Source of the DNA: Nocardia colli | GTDB taxonomy: Bacteria > Actinomycetota > Actinomycetes > Mycobacteriales > Mycobacteriaceae | DNA: 64,000 nucleotides | Direction of reading: 5' to 3' | NCBI RefSeq assembly: GCF_008704205.1 | Contig: NZ_VXLC01000001.1 | Coordinates: forward strand, 496,001 to 560,000 | In this document: positions 26,501-34,097 of the stretch, piece by piece | How positions within the stretch are numbered: the stretch's first letter is position 1 | How the letters are laid out: the number at the start of each line of letters is the position of its first letter | Position numbers and translations under genes: made by a program | Notes under the pieces: generated by a model | The model's database searches: none | Seen by the model: the letters and a program-made list of their open reading frames with translations, nothing else | Told to the model about the DNA's origin: nothing

Positions 26501-27091
26501 GGCAAGAAGCCCGGCGGCGGGCTCGGCATGAAGGGTGCGGCCAAGGCACCCGGGGCCAAGGCGACACCTGCTCCGGAGGCCGAATCCGCGCCTGCGGCAG
26601 AAGCCGCGGAGGCACCGGCACCCAAGCCCGTCAAGGGATTGGGAATGAAGGGCGCGGCCAAAGCTCCCGGTGCCAAAGCGCCGGGCGCGAAGGCTCCGGC
26701 CGGCCCGGCGGCTCCCGCCGAGAGCAGCACCGAAGCGGAAACCGCGAGCGCCGAACCGGTTTCGGAACCCACCGAAACCAAGCCGACCGTTCCGGCCAAG
26801 GGTCTGGCGATGAAGTCCGGGTTCAAGCGTCCCGGTGCGAAGGCGCCGGGCAGCTCCGCACCTGCGGCTCCGGCCGAGCCCGCGGCGGAACCCGCCGAGG
26901 ATCCCACTCCGGCGGAGCCCGCTCCGGCCGCGGAATCCACCGCGGAATCCACCGCGGACTCGACTGCGGCAGAGACGGTTTCGGATCAGCCCGCGAACGG
27001 TAACGGTGCCGCCGAGCCCGCTCCCCCGGCAGCCAAGCCGGGTGGCCTCGGATTCAAGTCCGGCGCGAAGGCGCCCGGCCGCAAGAGCTGA
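23588..27091 (+). CDS. Membrane-bound (Fe-S) oxidoreductase, HdrD/GlpC-like with CCG domains, and long repeat tail (Rv0338c-type)
   Basis: 1167 residues. Residues 1-245 contain about five TM helices, like a NarI/HdrE-type haem-binding subunit. Two [4Fe-4S] motifs follow: CTECGRCQSQC near 298 and CTTCGACVEQC near 397. Two cysteine-rich CCG domains come next (CAHCFNALNNEYP near 564, DPCYLGRHN near 616, MCCGAGGARMW near 651). Residues after ~778 are low-complexity Ala/Pro/Glu/Lys with repeated GLGMKGAAKAPGAKA units. The fusion of membrane and HdrD-like parts suggests electron transfer between a quinone pool and a thiol or flavin partner. M. tuberculosis Rv0338c has this core but is shorter (about 882 aa). 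GAAAGG precedes ATG at 23588. Confidence 0.88.
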   Translation: MNALTVTLGTIGATLSLLCWASFFGGVRNIVRAIMVGQPAPDRWRPFFPRFKQMVIEFLAHTRMAKFRTVGWAHWLVMIGFMGGAILWFEAYGQTFDPSFHWPIIGNWPIYHLWDEILGIGTVLGIGTLIVIRQLNHPRLPERLSRFSGSKFAPAYVIEGIVLIEGLGMIFVKAGKIAAYGHSDPYTDFFTMQVAKLLPASTTMVALFAFVKLMSGMAFLYLVGRNVTWGVAWHRFSAFFNIYFKREDDGGVALGAAKPMMSKGQPVDMETADPDTDTFGAGRIEDFSWKGWLDFTTCTECGRCQSQCPAWNTGKPLSPKLLIMSLRDHGNAKAPYLLAGGRKDMGGDEVGLVDAEGKPDEAALAKISDAAKAEAERPLVGGADVGGIIDPEVLWSCTTCGACVEQCPVDIEHVDHIIDMRRYQVLIESEFPSELAGLFKNLENKGNPWGQNAKDRLNWINEVEFTVPVFGQDADSFDGYDYLFWVGCAGAYEDRAKKTTKAVAELLATAGVKFMVLGQDETCTGDSARRAGNEFLFQQLAAQNIETLNSVFDGVEEKKKKIVVTCAHCFNALNNEYPQVGGNYEVVHHTQLLNRLVRQKQLIPVASVSQNVTYHDPCYLGRHNKVYNAPRELMEASGSTLIEMPRHGERSMCCGAGGARMWMEEQLGKRINVDRVDEGLNTLAANPGATPGKIATGCPFCRVMLNDGVTARQEKGEGEGVEVVDVAQLMLDAIDRVDAAQLTENLTVIQEPKAPAVEEVSEPEPEPETAAPAAKAAPAGGGLAMKGPGKKPGGGLGMKGAAKAPGAQAAEAPAAEAESAAEAPAAPVKGLAMKGPGKKPGGGLGMKGAAKAPGAKAETPAAEAESAPEAPPVKGLAMKGPGKKPGGGLGMKGAAKAPGAKAETPAAEAESAPEAPPVKGLAMKGPGKKPGGGLGMKGAAKAPGAKAETPAAEAESAPEAPPVKGLAMKGPGKKPGGGLGMKGAAKAPGAKATPAPEAESAPAAEAAEAPAPKPVKGLGMKGAAKAPGAKAPGAKAPAGPAAPAESSTEAETASAEPVSEPTETKPTVPAKGLAMKSGFKRPGAKAPGSSAPAAPAEPAAEPAEDPTPAEPAPAAESTAESTADSTAAETVSDQPANGNGAAEPAPPAAKPGGLGFKSGAKAPGRKS
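26069..26562. repeat. 135-bp tandem repeats in the Fe-S reductase tail
   Basis: The unit beginning gtcaagggcctcgcc recurs at 26204, 26339 and 26474 (period 135 bp, 45 codons); a copy at 26069 differs at two bases near its start. The units at 26204 and 26339 are identical, and the last diverges after about 26562. Shorter, diverged motifs extend the array from about 25921 to 27090. Confidence 0.97.
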
Positions 27092-27113
27092 TCGGCACAA
27101 CTACACAGTTATC

Positions 27114-27157
27114 CAGATCGACCCGGATCCGCATGATGGATCCGGGTCGATCTGTTT
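27114..27157 (+). terminator. Strong hairpin terminator after the Fe-S reductase
   Basis: Perfect 17-bp stem (27114-27130 with 27138-27154), 7-nt loop, followed by TTT. Lies 22 bp after the stop codon. Confidence 0.9.
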
Positions 27158-27516
27158 CCGTAGATCAACTGGGGTGCGTATTCCACGAGTATGGGGATTC
27201 CGCCGACCGGCGTTCTGATCAGGTGAATCTGTGTGGCTCCGCGCTTCTACATTTAACGAGACACGTGTGGGGAGGCACTGGGGAATGCCTTGCATATAGC
27301 GCAATAGCCGCCAGTTCCCTTACGCCACTGTCGATCCCGGCCACGAATAGCTGCAAACTGCGACACGCCCACCGCGTCGGCATCTCGGCGCCTTGCCCCG
27401 ATTCCGGTCAGCGCCCTATCGTTTTTGGCACATTAGAGCTCGAAATGTTCTCTCTGCCAAAAAGTTTGATACTGATCAGTAAGCCGGCCACTGCTGCTCA
27501 GGCTATTAGGAGCGCA
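27158..27516 (+). other. Non-coding leader/promoter region of the AA10 monooxygenase gene
   Basis: About 360 bp without a convincing ORF; an in-frame open stretch upstream of the gene lacks coding character and a signal peptide. The notable element is a 9-bp perfect inverted repeat (27422-27463). The region is clearly more AT-rich than its surroundings near 27420-27480, consistent with a regulated promoter. Confidence 0.6.
27422..27463. promoter_or_regulatory. Inverted repeat TTTTTGGCA-N24-TGCCAAAAA
   Basis: Two exact 9-nt arms separated by 24 nt, 54-95 bp upstream of the chitin/cellulose monooxygenase start codon. It could be a two-site operator (carbon-source regulator) or a leader hairpin. 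Confidence 0.5.
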
Positions 27517-28275
27517 ATGATCAACAAACGAAAGCTGACAGTTCTCGGGGCCGCACTGGGAATCGCACCCATCCTCGCGGTTCTGGTCCCGGCAGGTACG
27601 GCAAGCGCGCACGGATACATCTCGTCACCGGCGAGCAGGCAGGCCCAATGCGCGGCAGGCACCGTGTCCTGCGGACCGATCAAGTACGAGCCGCAGAGCG
27701 TCGAGGGGCCGAAAGGTTTGCGCAACTGCCACGGCAACCTTTCCCAATTCGCCGAACTCAGCGACGACAGCAAGCCGTGGAAAGTGCACACCGTCGGCAA
27801 TTCCGCGTCCTTCACGTGGACCAACACCGCGCGGCACAGCACTTCCAACTGGGAGTACTACATCGGTAACACCCGCGTCGGCGTCGTTCCGGGCAATAAC
27901 CAGCAGCCCGGTCAAACCGTCACGCACACCGTGAATTTCGGCAGCTTCACCGGTCGCCAGAAACTCCTGGCCATCTGGAACATCGCCGACACCTCCAACG
28001 CCTTCTACGCCTGCGTAGATCTCAACATCGGCGGCACGCCCCCCACCTCCACCCCGACCCCCACAACAACGGTGCCGCCCACCACAACGGTGCCCCCGAC
28101 CACCAACCCGCCGACCACCACCCCACCCACCTCGCGCCCCTGGACCGCAGGCACCGCCTACGCCGCCGGCAACGAGGTCTCCTACGACGGCCTCCGCTAC
28201 CTCTGCCGCCAAGCACACACCGCCAGCACCGGCTGGGAACCCCCGAACACCCCGGCCCTCTGGCAAAAGCTCTGA
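27517..28275 (+). CDS. Secreted lytic polysaccharide monooxygenase (AA10) with CBM5/12
   Basis: 252 residues. A signal peptide ends TASA|HGYISSP, leaving His as residue 1 of the mature protein, the first ligand of the copper histidine brace. A second candidate ligand is the His in NTARHSTSNWEYYI. The AA10 domain runs to about residue 170. A Pro/Thr linker (about 172-206) leads to a C-terminal CBM5/12-like chitin-binding module (WTAGTAYAAGNEVSYDGLRY, then GWEPPNTPALWQKL). Expected role: oxidative cleavage of chitin or cellulose outside the cell. ATG at 27517 follows TTAGGAG. Confidence 0.93.
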   Translation: MINKRKLTVLGAALGIAPILAVLVPAGTASAHGYISSPASRQAQCAAGTVSCGPIKYEPQSVEGPKGLRNCHGNLSQFAELSDDSKPWKVHTVGNSASFTWTNTARHSTSNWEYYIGNTRVGVVPGNNQQPGQTVTHTVNFGSFTGRQKLLAIWNIADTSNAFYACVDLNIGGTPPTSTPTPTTTVPPTTTVPPTTNPPTTTPPTSRPWTAGTAYAAGNEVSYDGLRYLCRQAHTASTGWEPPNTPALWQKL

Positions 28276-28281
28276 CCCACC

Positions 28282-28316
28282 CGTCCCGGACCCCGACCCA
28301 GTCGAGGCCCGGGACG
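28282..28316 (+). terminator. Weak hairpin after the AA10 gene
   Basis: 8-bp arms (28282-28289, 28309-28316) with a 19-nt loop shortly after the stop codon; no U-tract. Confidence 0.4.
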
Positions 28317-28468
28317 CGTGCGTGCCTAGGCCATCGACGTCCATGTCACCGACAAGTGCTGGCACCTGACATCAGTTTTGATACAGTGCGAGAGACACGA
28401 CTTGGTTCTGTCTCGCTTCGGCCGCCTGCCGGACGCGATGCAATGGTGCGCACCCTCCGGGAGGGCAG

Positions 28469-29698
28469 ATGGATTACGACTGGTCAGCGCTGGATTCGGC
28501 GTTCCGGGATGAGGTGCGGGAGTTTCTCGAGGCCAAGCTGACGCCGGAGTTGCGGCAGGCGGGACGGCTGGCCACGAGTGTGTATCCGGACCACGAGGCG
28601 AGCATGGCGTGGCAGGGGATTCTGCACGAACGGGGGTGGGCGGCGCCGGCCTGGCCGGTGGAGTTCGGCGGGTGCGATTGGAGTTTGACCCAGCACTACA
28701 TCTTCAATCGGGAGTCGACGTTGGCGGGAGCGCCCGCGCTGTCACCGATGGGGATCAAGATGGTGGCGCACGCGATCATCGCGTACGGGACGGCGGAGCA
28801 GAAGGCCTTCTATCTGCCGCGGATCCTGACCGGGGAAGTCTTTTTCTGCCAGGGATATTCGGAGCCGGAGGCCGGGTCGGATCTGGCGTCGCTGACGATG
28901 GCCGCCGTCGAGGACGGCGACGACCTCGTGTGCACCGGCAGCAAGATCTGGACAACCCATGCCACGGAAGCGAATTGGATCTTCTGCCTGGTGCGCACGT
29001 CGCGGACGGGAAAGAAGCAGCAGGGCATCACGTTCCTGCTGATCGACATGAACACGCCGGGCATCGAGATTCGGCCGCTGGTGATGACCTCGGGCGAGCA
29101 GGTGCAGAACCAGGTCTTCTTCGACAACGTCCGGGTGCCGAAGAGTAACGTGCTCGGGCAGATCGACGAGGGGTGGACGGTCGCGAAGTACCTGCTCGTG
29201 CACGAGCGCGGCGGCGCGATGGCGCCGTTCCTCCAGGCGATGGCGCAGGAGATCGCCGTCGAGGCGGCGAAACAGCCTGGACCGGACGGTAATTCGCTGA
29301 TCGACGATCCGGCGTTCGCGGCACGGCTGGCGGAGGCGCGGATTCGCACCGAGGTGCTCGAAATCCTGGAGTACCGCACGATTTCGGCGATGTCGCGGGG
29401 ACACAACCCGGGACCCGCTTCCTCGATGTTGAAGATCCTGGCGACCGAACTCAGCCAGAAACTGACCGAACTCGCTTTGGCCGCTGCCGGTCCGCGCGGA
29501 CGCGTGTATCAACCGCATGCCACGAAACCGGGTGGGCCGATCGCGGAGTTCACCCCGCCGGCCGACGACTACCGCAGTGGTGCGCCGTGGCAGGCCGTCG
29601 CGCCGCTGCGCTACTTCAACGACCGGGCGGGCTCGATCTACGCGGGCAGCAACGAGATTCAGCGAAACATCCTCGCCAAAGCAGCATTGGGGCTCTGA
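28469..29698 (+). CDS. Acyl-CoA dehydrogenase (FadE-type), subunit 1
   Basis: 409 residues covering a full ACAD fold: N-terminal helical domain, FAD/substrate beta-domain with GYSEPEAGSDLASL, and C-terminal helices ending IYAGSNEIQRNILAKAALGL. The position that is the catalytic Glu in MCAD/SCAD (YEGT) is Ala here, so the base must lie elsewhere or on the partner. GGGAGGG precedes ATG at 28469. Stop and start overlap (TGATG) with the next ACAD gene, the arrangement of actinobacterial alpha2-beta2 FadE pairs used on steroid side chains and other bulky acyl-CoAs. Substrate not predictable. Confidence 0.9.
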   Translation: MDYDWSALDSAFRDEVREFLEAKLTPELRQAGRLATSVYPDHEASMAWQGILHERGWAAPAWPVEFGGCDWSLTQHYIFNRESTLAGAPALSPMGIKMVAHAIIAYGTAEQKAFYLPRILTGEVFFCQGYSEPEAGSDLASLTMAAVEDGDDLVCTGSKIWTTHATEANWIFCLVRTSRTGKKQQGITFLLIDMNTPGIEIRPLVMTSGEQVQNQVFFDNVRVPKSNVLGQIDEGWTVAKYLLVHERGGAMAPFLQAMAQEIAVEAAKQPGPDGNSLIDDPAFAARLAEARIRTEVLEILEYRTISAMSRGHNPGPASSMLKILATELSQKLTELALAAAGPRGRVYQPHATKPGGPIAEFTPPADDYRSGAPWQAVAPLRYFNDRAGSIYAGSNEIQRNILAKAALGL

Positions 29699-30846
29699 TG
29701 GACTTCACCCTTACCGACGAGCAGGAACTGCTCCGCACCGCGATCGCCGGATTCCTCGGCGCCCGCTACGAATTGGCGAAGAGTCGCACCGCGGCCAAGA
29801 TCGGCGCCGGTTGGCAGCCCGCCGTATGGCGCGGATTCGCCGACGAGCTCGGCATTCTGGGCGCGATCCTGCCCGAACGGGTGGACGGGATGGGCGGTGG
29901 CCCGGTCGAATTGATGGTGATCGCCGAGGAACTCGGGCGAGCACTCGTGGTCGAGCCGTTCGTGGACACGGTCGTCGTCGGCGCCGGATTGCTCAACCGG
30001 TCCGGTGGTGAGCGCGCCGACGCGCTGCTGCGCCAGATCGTGTCCGGTGAGGTGCGCACCGCTTTCGCCGCGCTGGAACCGACTTCGGGCCAGACTCTGC
30101 ACGACGTATCGACAACGGCACGGCGCGAAGGTGATTCGTGGATCATCGACGGCACGAAGACCGTCGTGACCAGTGCGCCGCTGGCGACTCACCTGCTGAT
30201 CACCGCCCGCACCTCCGGCAGTCGGCGCGACGAGCACGGTATCTCGTTGTTCTGCACCGACTTCGACGCGGACAACCCACCTGCCGGCGTCGAGGTGCAC
30301 GCCTACCGGACCATCGACGACCGCGTCGCCGCCGACCTCGTCTTCACCGGCTTCCACCTGCCCGCGAACACATTGCTCGGCGTCGAGGGCACCGGTTGGG
30401 TCGCCATCGAACCGACCATCGACGAAGCCATCGCGGCCATCGCCGCCGAAGCCGTCGGCTGCATGCGCAAGGTTCTCGCCGACACCCTCGAATACGTCAA
30501 GCAGCGCAAGCAATTCGGCCAGCCCATCGGCAGCTTCCAAGTCCTGCAACACCGCATGGTCGACATGTACATGGAACTGGAACAGGCCATCGCCGCCGTC
30601 TACCTGGCGATCCACTCCCTCGAAGCCGACCCCCCGACCCGCACCCGCGCCGTCTCCGCCGCAAAGGTCACCATCACCCGAGCCGCCCGCTTCCTCGGCC
30701 AGAACGCCGTCCAACTACACGGCGCCATGGGCATGACCGAAGAACTATCCATCGGCCACTACTTCAAGCGCCTAACCGCCATCGAACACGAATTCGGCTC
30801 CGCCGACCACCACCTCACCCGCTACGCAACCCTGACCCGCCCCTAG
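29698..30846 (+). CDS. Acyl-CoA dehydrogenase (FadE-type), subunit 2
   Basis: 382 residues. MDFTLTDEQELLRTAIAGFL is a typical ACAD N-terminus, and the C-terminal half has RKQFGQPIGSFQVLQHRMVDM and LHGAMGMTEE, which contact FAD and the other subunit. It is translationally coupled to subunit 1 by a 1-nt overlap. Lower conservation of the acyl-binding loop (EPTSGQTLHDVS in place of the EPxxGSD motif) suggests that one subunit of the heterotetramer is structural, as in mycobacterial ChsE4-ChsE5. Confidence 0.88.
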   Translation: MDFTLTDEQELLRTAIAGFLGARYELAKSRTAAKIGAGWQPAVWRGFADELGILGAILPERVDGMGGGPVELMVIAEELGRALVVEPFVDTVVVGAGLLNRSGGERADALLRQIVSGEVRTAFAALEPTSGQTLHDVSTTARREGDSWIIDGTKTVVTSAPLATHLLITARTSGSRRDEHGISLFCTDFDADNPPAGVEVHAYRTIDDRVAADLVFTGFHLPANTLLGVEGTGWVAIEPTIDEAIAAIAAEAVGCMRKVLADTLEYVKQRKQFGQPIGSFQVLQHRMVDMYMELEQAIAAVYLAIHSLEADPPTRTRAVSAAKVTITRAARFLGQNAVQLHGAMGMTEELSIGHYFKRLTAIEHEFGSADHHLTRYATLTRP

Positions 30847-31028
30847 CCCATATCGCTGACCTGCAGACCCGTCTAGCTGCGACGATTTACACAAATGGTC
30901 GCATAAGAGACCTATTCTGCACACCACCTGAAACCTGGTACGACGCGCCGGTCGGCTGTCGAATTTCGCTGTGGCGGTGGGGGTTCGAGGGGTCTAGATT
31001 GGGTCGGTTCTGGACTGAGAGGGAAACG

Positions 31029-31961
31029 ATGGGTGCCGACGGCGTCGAGATGAGTGTGGTGGGGTTCGTGCTGGAGGGGGTGGCGGAGGCGGCGGTCGCC
31101 GAGGTTCCGGCGACGCTCGAGGATGGGGTGCGGCAAGCTTGGGGGCAGGTGTTTCGGCGGCGGCGGGTGCCTGCGGAGCACGTGCTGGCGATCCATGCGG
31201 AGTGGGAGCCGGCGGCGGCGGATCGGGAGTTCATGACGCGAAATTTCCCGAACCTCGCCTCGGTGACGTTCACGTTCGAGCGGCCGGAGCCCGACGGGTG
31301 GCCGGCGGCGTTCGAGCGGGCCGCGGCGGTGGTGGCGCAGCGCGATGTGGCCGCGCAGGATCTGCACGCGACCTTCGCTTCGGCGCACAGTGACCCGGAA
31401 ACCGATGCGCCGGTGCTGCTTCCACTGCTGCGGATGGTCCAGTTGCCGCCGCCGCTGTCTGCGTCGCGGGAGCTGATCCCGAACCAGTTGTACCTGCTGG
31501 CGGCGCGGGTCGCGCCGACCCCGCGCGGGACATTGGGCATGAGCTGGGTGATGCGCCATCAGGTCGACAGCGGCGAGGTCGATTTCGACGAGGTGCTGAC
31601 GGAGGCGTTCTCGAACCTGTTCGACGGCATGCGGATCGGGGTCGCCGAGTCCGAGGACGGGACCGAGCGGCTGCTGCTCTCCTTCGAAGGGCAGACCCCG
31701 ACCTTCATGCCCGCTGCCGCGATCGCCGCGCCGGACTTCCACGAACAGCTGGTCGACCTTCTGGGCGGGGATCGCTTCGTGGCCGGAATCTCCTGCCATG
31801 ACAAGTTGCATGTGGTGCGCGCGGACTCGAGCTGGCTGGGCGATCTCGAGCGGATGGTGTTCGCGGCCGATCACCTCGAAGAGGATCTGGTCCCGACCCT
31901 GCTGGCGATCGAGCCCGGCGGTATCCGCATCCTCAAACAGAACGGCACACCCCTGATGTGA
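31029..31961 (+). CDS. Conserved hypothetical protein
   Basis: 310 residues, no signal peptide, TM segment or known motif. The fold looks alpha/beta, with a basic stretch VFRRRRVPAEHVLAIHAEWEP early on and a C-terminal part mentioning FVAGISCHDKLHVVRADSSW. Possibly two repeats of a DUF1444-like or YwqJ-like domain, but this is not secure. ATG at 31029 follows GAGAGGG; ATG at 31050 is an alternative. Convergent with the YdcF-like gene, 4 bp apart. Confidence 0.7.
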   Translation: MGADGVEMSVVGFVLEGVAEAAVAEVPATLEDGVRQAWGQVFRRRRVPAEHVLAIHAEWEPAAADREFMTRNFPNLASVTFTFERPEPDGWPAAFERAAAVVAQRDVAAQDLHATFASAHSDPETDAPVLLPLLRMVQLPPPLSASRELIPNQLYLLAARVAPTPRGTLGMSWVMRHQVDSGEVDFDEVLTEAFSNLFDGMRIGVAESEDGTERLLLSFEGQTPTFMPAAAIAAPDFHEQLVDLLGGDRFVAGISCHDKLHVVRADSSWLGDLERMVFAADHLEEDLVPTLLAIEPGGIRILKQNGTPLM

Positions 31962-31965
31962 GCCG

Positions 31966-32502
31966 CTAACAACTCTCGAACGCGGCCTTGATGTAACCGG
32001 TGGATTGATAGAAGTAGTCGTAGGCCCAGCGCGCAACGGACAGTCGCGGCTTCGGATCGACGAAGAGAAGCTCTCCATCCCAACACTTTCCGAGGATGTA
32101 GCGCGCCCGGGAGATGTGCGGGGTGAAGGTGACGACGATGACCCGGTGCCAGCCGCCGGCCTCCGCCATGCGGGCGAGTTCGCGCCCCTCACCTCGGGTG
32201 GTGCGCGGCGACGGATCGAAACACACCACCTCGAAGCTGTAGCCACCGTGGCAGATTCGATTGATCAGCGCGCTGTGCTCGTAGGGGTTGGAGACCAGGA
32301 CGCGCGGGGCGAGGCCATCGTGGGCCAGCCGAAGGGCCAACCGCTCGCGCCCGTCGTGCGCCCCACCGAGCACGAGTATGGCGTCGGCGGCGACCGGAGT
32401 GTCGGTGCGCGGACGGACGTAAACGGGCCACAACGCGGTCACCGCGACGGACACCACAAGGGCCAGGACGAACCCGGCCCAACCCCATCGGCGACGTCGC
32501 AT
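31966..32502 (-). CDS. DUF218/YdcF-like membrane-anchored protein
   Basis: 178 residues. An N-terminal TM anchor (WGWAGFVLALVVSVAVTAL, about 6-24) precedes a YdcF/SanA-like domain with the typical AILVLGG strand and GEGRELARMAEAGGW, TFTPHISRAR. The family is linked to envelope polysaccharide or vancomycin-sensitivity phenotypes; the reaction is not established. MRRRRWGW at 32502 is the natural start; an upstream in-frame ATG would add 20 residues without membrane-anchor logic. Confidence 0.82.
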   Translation of the reverse strand: MRRRRWGWAGFVLALVVSVAVTALWPVYVRPRTDTPVAADAILVLGGAHDGRERLALRLAHDGLAPRVLVSNPYEHSALINRICHGGYSFEVVCFDPSPRTTRGEGRELARMAEAGGWHRVIVVTFTPHISRARYILGKCWDGELLFVDPKPRLSVARWAYDYFYQSTGYIKAAFESC

Positions 32503-32636
32503 CCGATCGATGCTAGCGGGATCAGCGCAGGTCAGGGCATCCGGCCCGATATATGTCGCCACATGTACACCTACCGTTGCCGTGACCCTTGCCTCGGTGA
32601 CGCGGGGTGGCCACCGGCAGGGCTTATCAATCGATC

Positions 32637-33959
32637 ATGCGATGCACAGTCTTCGGAACCGGGTACCTCGGGGCCACGCACGCGGCGTGCATGGCCGAGC
32701 TCGGGCATGACGTCATCGGGGTGGATGTCGACCCGGGCAAGGTCGCGAAGCTGTCCGATGGCGTGGTGCCGTTCTACGAACCCGGGCTCGAGGATGTGCT
32801 GCGGCGCAATCTCGACACCGGCAGGCTGCGATTCACCACCTCCTATGCCGAGGCAGCGGCCCACGCCGACGTGCATTTCCTCGGGGTAGGCACGCCGCAG
32901 AAGAAGGGCGAGTACGCCGCAGACCTGAAATACGTGCACGCCGTGGTGGACACGCTCGCGCCGATGCTGGAGCGGCCGTCGGTGATCATCGGCAAATCGA
33001 CGGTGCCGGTGGGCACGGCCGCCGCCCTCGGCGTCCGCGCCCGGCAGCTGACGTCGACGGACGTCGAGGTCGCCTGGAACCCCGAGTTCCTGCGCGAGGG
33101 TTTCGCGGTGAAGGACACCCTGCGCCCGGATCGTCTTGTGCTGGGCGTGGATCGGGAACGCGCCGCCGCGGGCTGGGTCGAGGAGATGGTGCGCGAGGTC
33201 TACGCGGACCTGATCGCGGACGAGGTGCCGTTCCTCCTAACTGATTTGGCCACAGCCGAATTGGTGAAAGTCTCGGCGAATGCCTTTCTGGCAACCAAGA
33301 TTTCATTTATCAACGCGGTATCGGAAGTCTGCGAGGCAACCGGCGCCGACGTGACGATGCTCGCCGACGCACTCGGCTATGACGCCCGCATCGGCCGCCG
33401 ATTCCTCAATGCCGGACTGGGTTTCGGCGGCGGTTGCCTGCCGAAGGATATTCGGGCGTTCATGGCCCGCTCCGGTGAACTCGGCGCCGATCACGCGGTG
33501 GCATTCCTGCGCGAGGTCGACAACATCAACATGCGCCGCCGCACCAAGGTGGTGGACATGGCCGCGCGCGCCTGCGGCGGTTCACTGCTTGGCGCGAATG
33601 TCGCGGTGCTCGGCGCGGCGTTCAAACCGGAATCCGACGATGTTCGCGATTCGCCCGCACTGAATGTGGCCGGCATGATCCAGTTGCACGGCGCGGTAGT
33701 GACGGTGTATGACCCTAAGGCGCTGGAGAATTCACGCCGGGTGTTCCCGACGCTGAACTACGCGACCTCGGTCGCGGAGGCGTGTGAGCGAGCCGACGTT
33801 GTGTTGGTACTCACCGAATGGGACGAGTTCACCGCACTGCGGCCGGAGGATTTGAATCGGGTAGTTCGGGCAAAGTCGATCATCGACGGACGGAATTGTC
33901 TCAATCGTGCCAACTGGCGAGCGGCGGGATGGGTGTACGCGGGACTCGGTACGCCGTAG
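32637..33959 (+). CDS. udgA: UDP-glucose 6-dehydrogenase
   Basis: 440 residues. N-terminal Rossmann motif GTGYLGATHAACMAELGH, central helix with KVSANAFLATKISFINAVSE, catalytic Cys267 in GFGGGCLPKD, and C-terminal domain with VLGAAFKPESDDVRDSP. Oxidises UDP-glucose to UDP-glucuronate for cell-wall or capsule polysaccharide, NAD+-dependent. The M. tuberculosis udgA (Rv0322) also lies next to dcd (Rv0321); here dcd is about 8 kb away. ATG at 32637 gives a standard N-terminus. Confidence 0.95.
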   Translation: MRCTVFGTGYLGATHAACMAELGHDVIGVDVDPGKVAKLSDGVVPFYEPGLEDVLRRNLDTGRLRFTTSYAEAAAHADVHFLGVGTPQKKGEYAADLKYVHAVVDTLAPMLERPSVIIGKSTVPVGTAAALGVRARQLTSTDVEVAWNPEFLREGFAVKDTLRPDRLVLGVDRERAAAGWVEEMVREVYADLIADEVPFLLTDLATAELVKVSANAFLATKISFINAVSEVCEATGADVTMLADALGYDARIGRRFLNAGLGFGGGCLPKDIRAFMARSGELGADHAVAFLREVDNINMRRRTKVVDMAARACGGSLLGANVAVLGAAFKPESDDVRDSPALNVAGMIQLHGAVVTVYDPKALENSRRVFPTLNYATSVAEACERADVVLVLTEWDEFTALRPEDLNRVVRAKSIIDGRNCLNRANWRAAGWVYAGLGTP

Positions 33960-34097
33960 AGTTGCGTCGCGAAGGCGGGGTCTACGTCCGGACGAATAGT
34001 CCTGCCGTATGCACAGACGCTCGTCGACGGTATGGTCCGGGGAGCGGGCCTTCGCGCTGGCTCGCATGTCGTGAAGTGTGAACGAGATGGGCAGCTG

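Noticed and set aside
23570..27100. A 1176-residue open frame antisense to the Fe-S reductase
   Set aside because: It is the mirror of a high-GC, repeat-rich gene; its translation is Arg/Gly/Leu-rich with no domain, and the plus-strand protein has clear Fe-S motifs.
30138..31028. Upstream in-frame extension of the hypothetical gene at 31029
   Set aside because: This stretch is a shadow of the FadE gene in another frame, Arg/His/Pro-rich, and the ATG at 31029 has a proper ribosome site.
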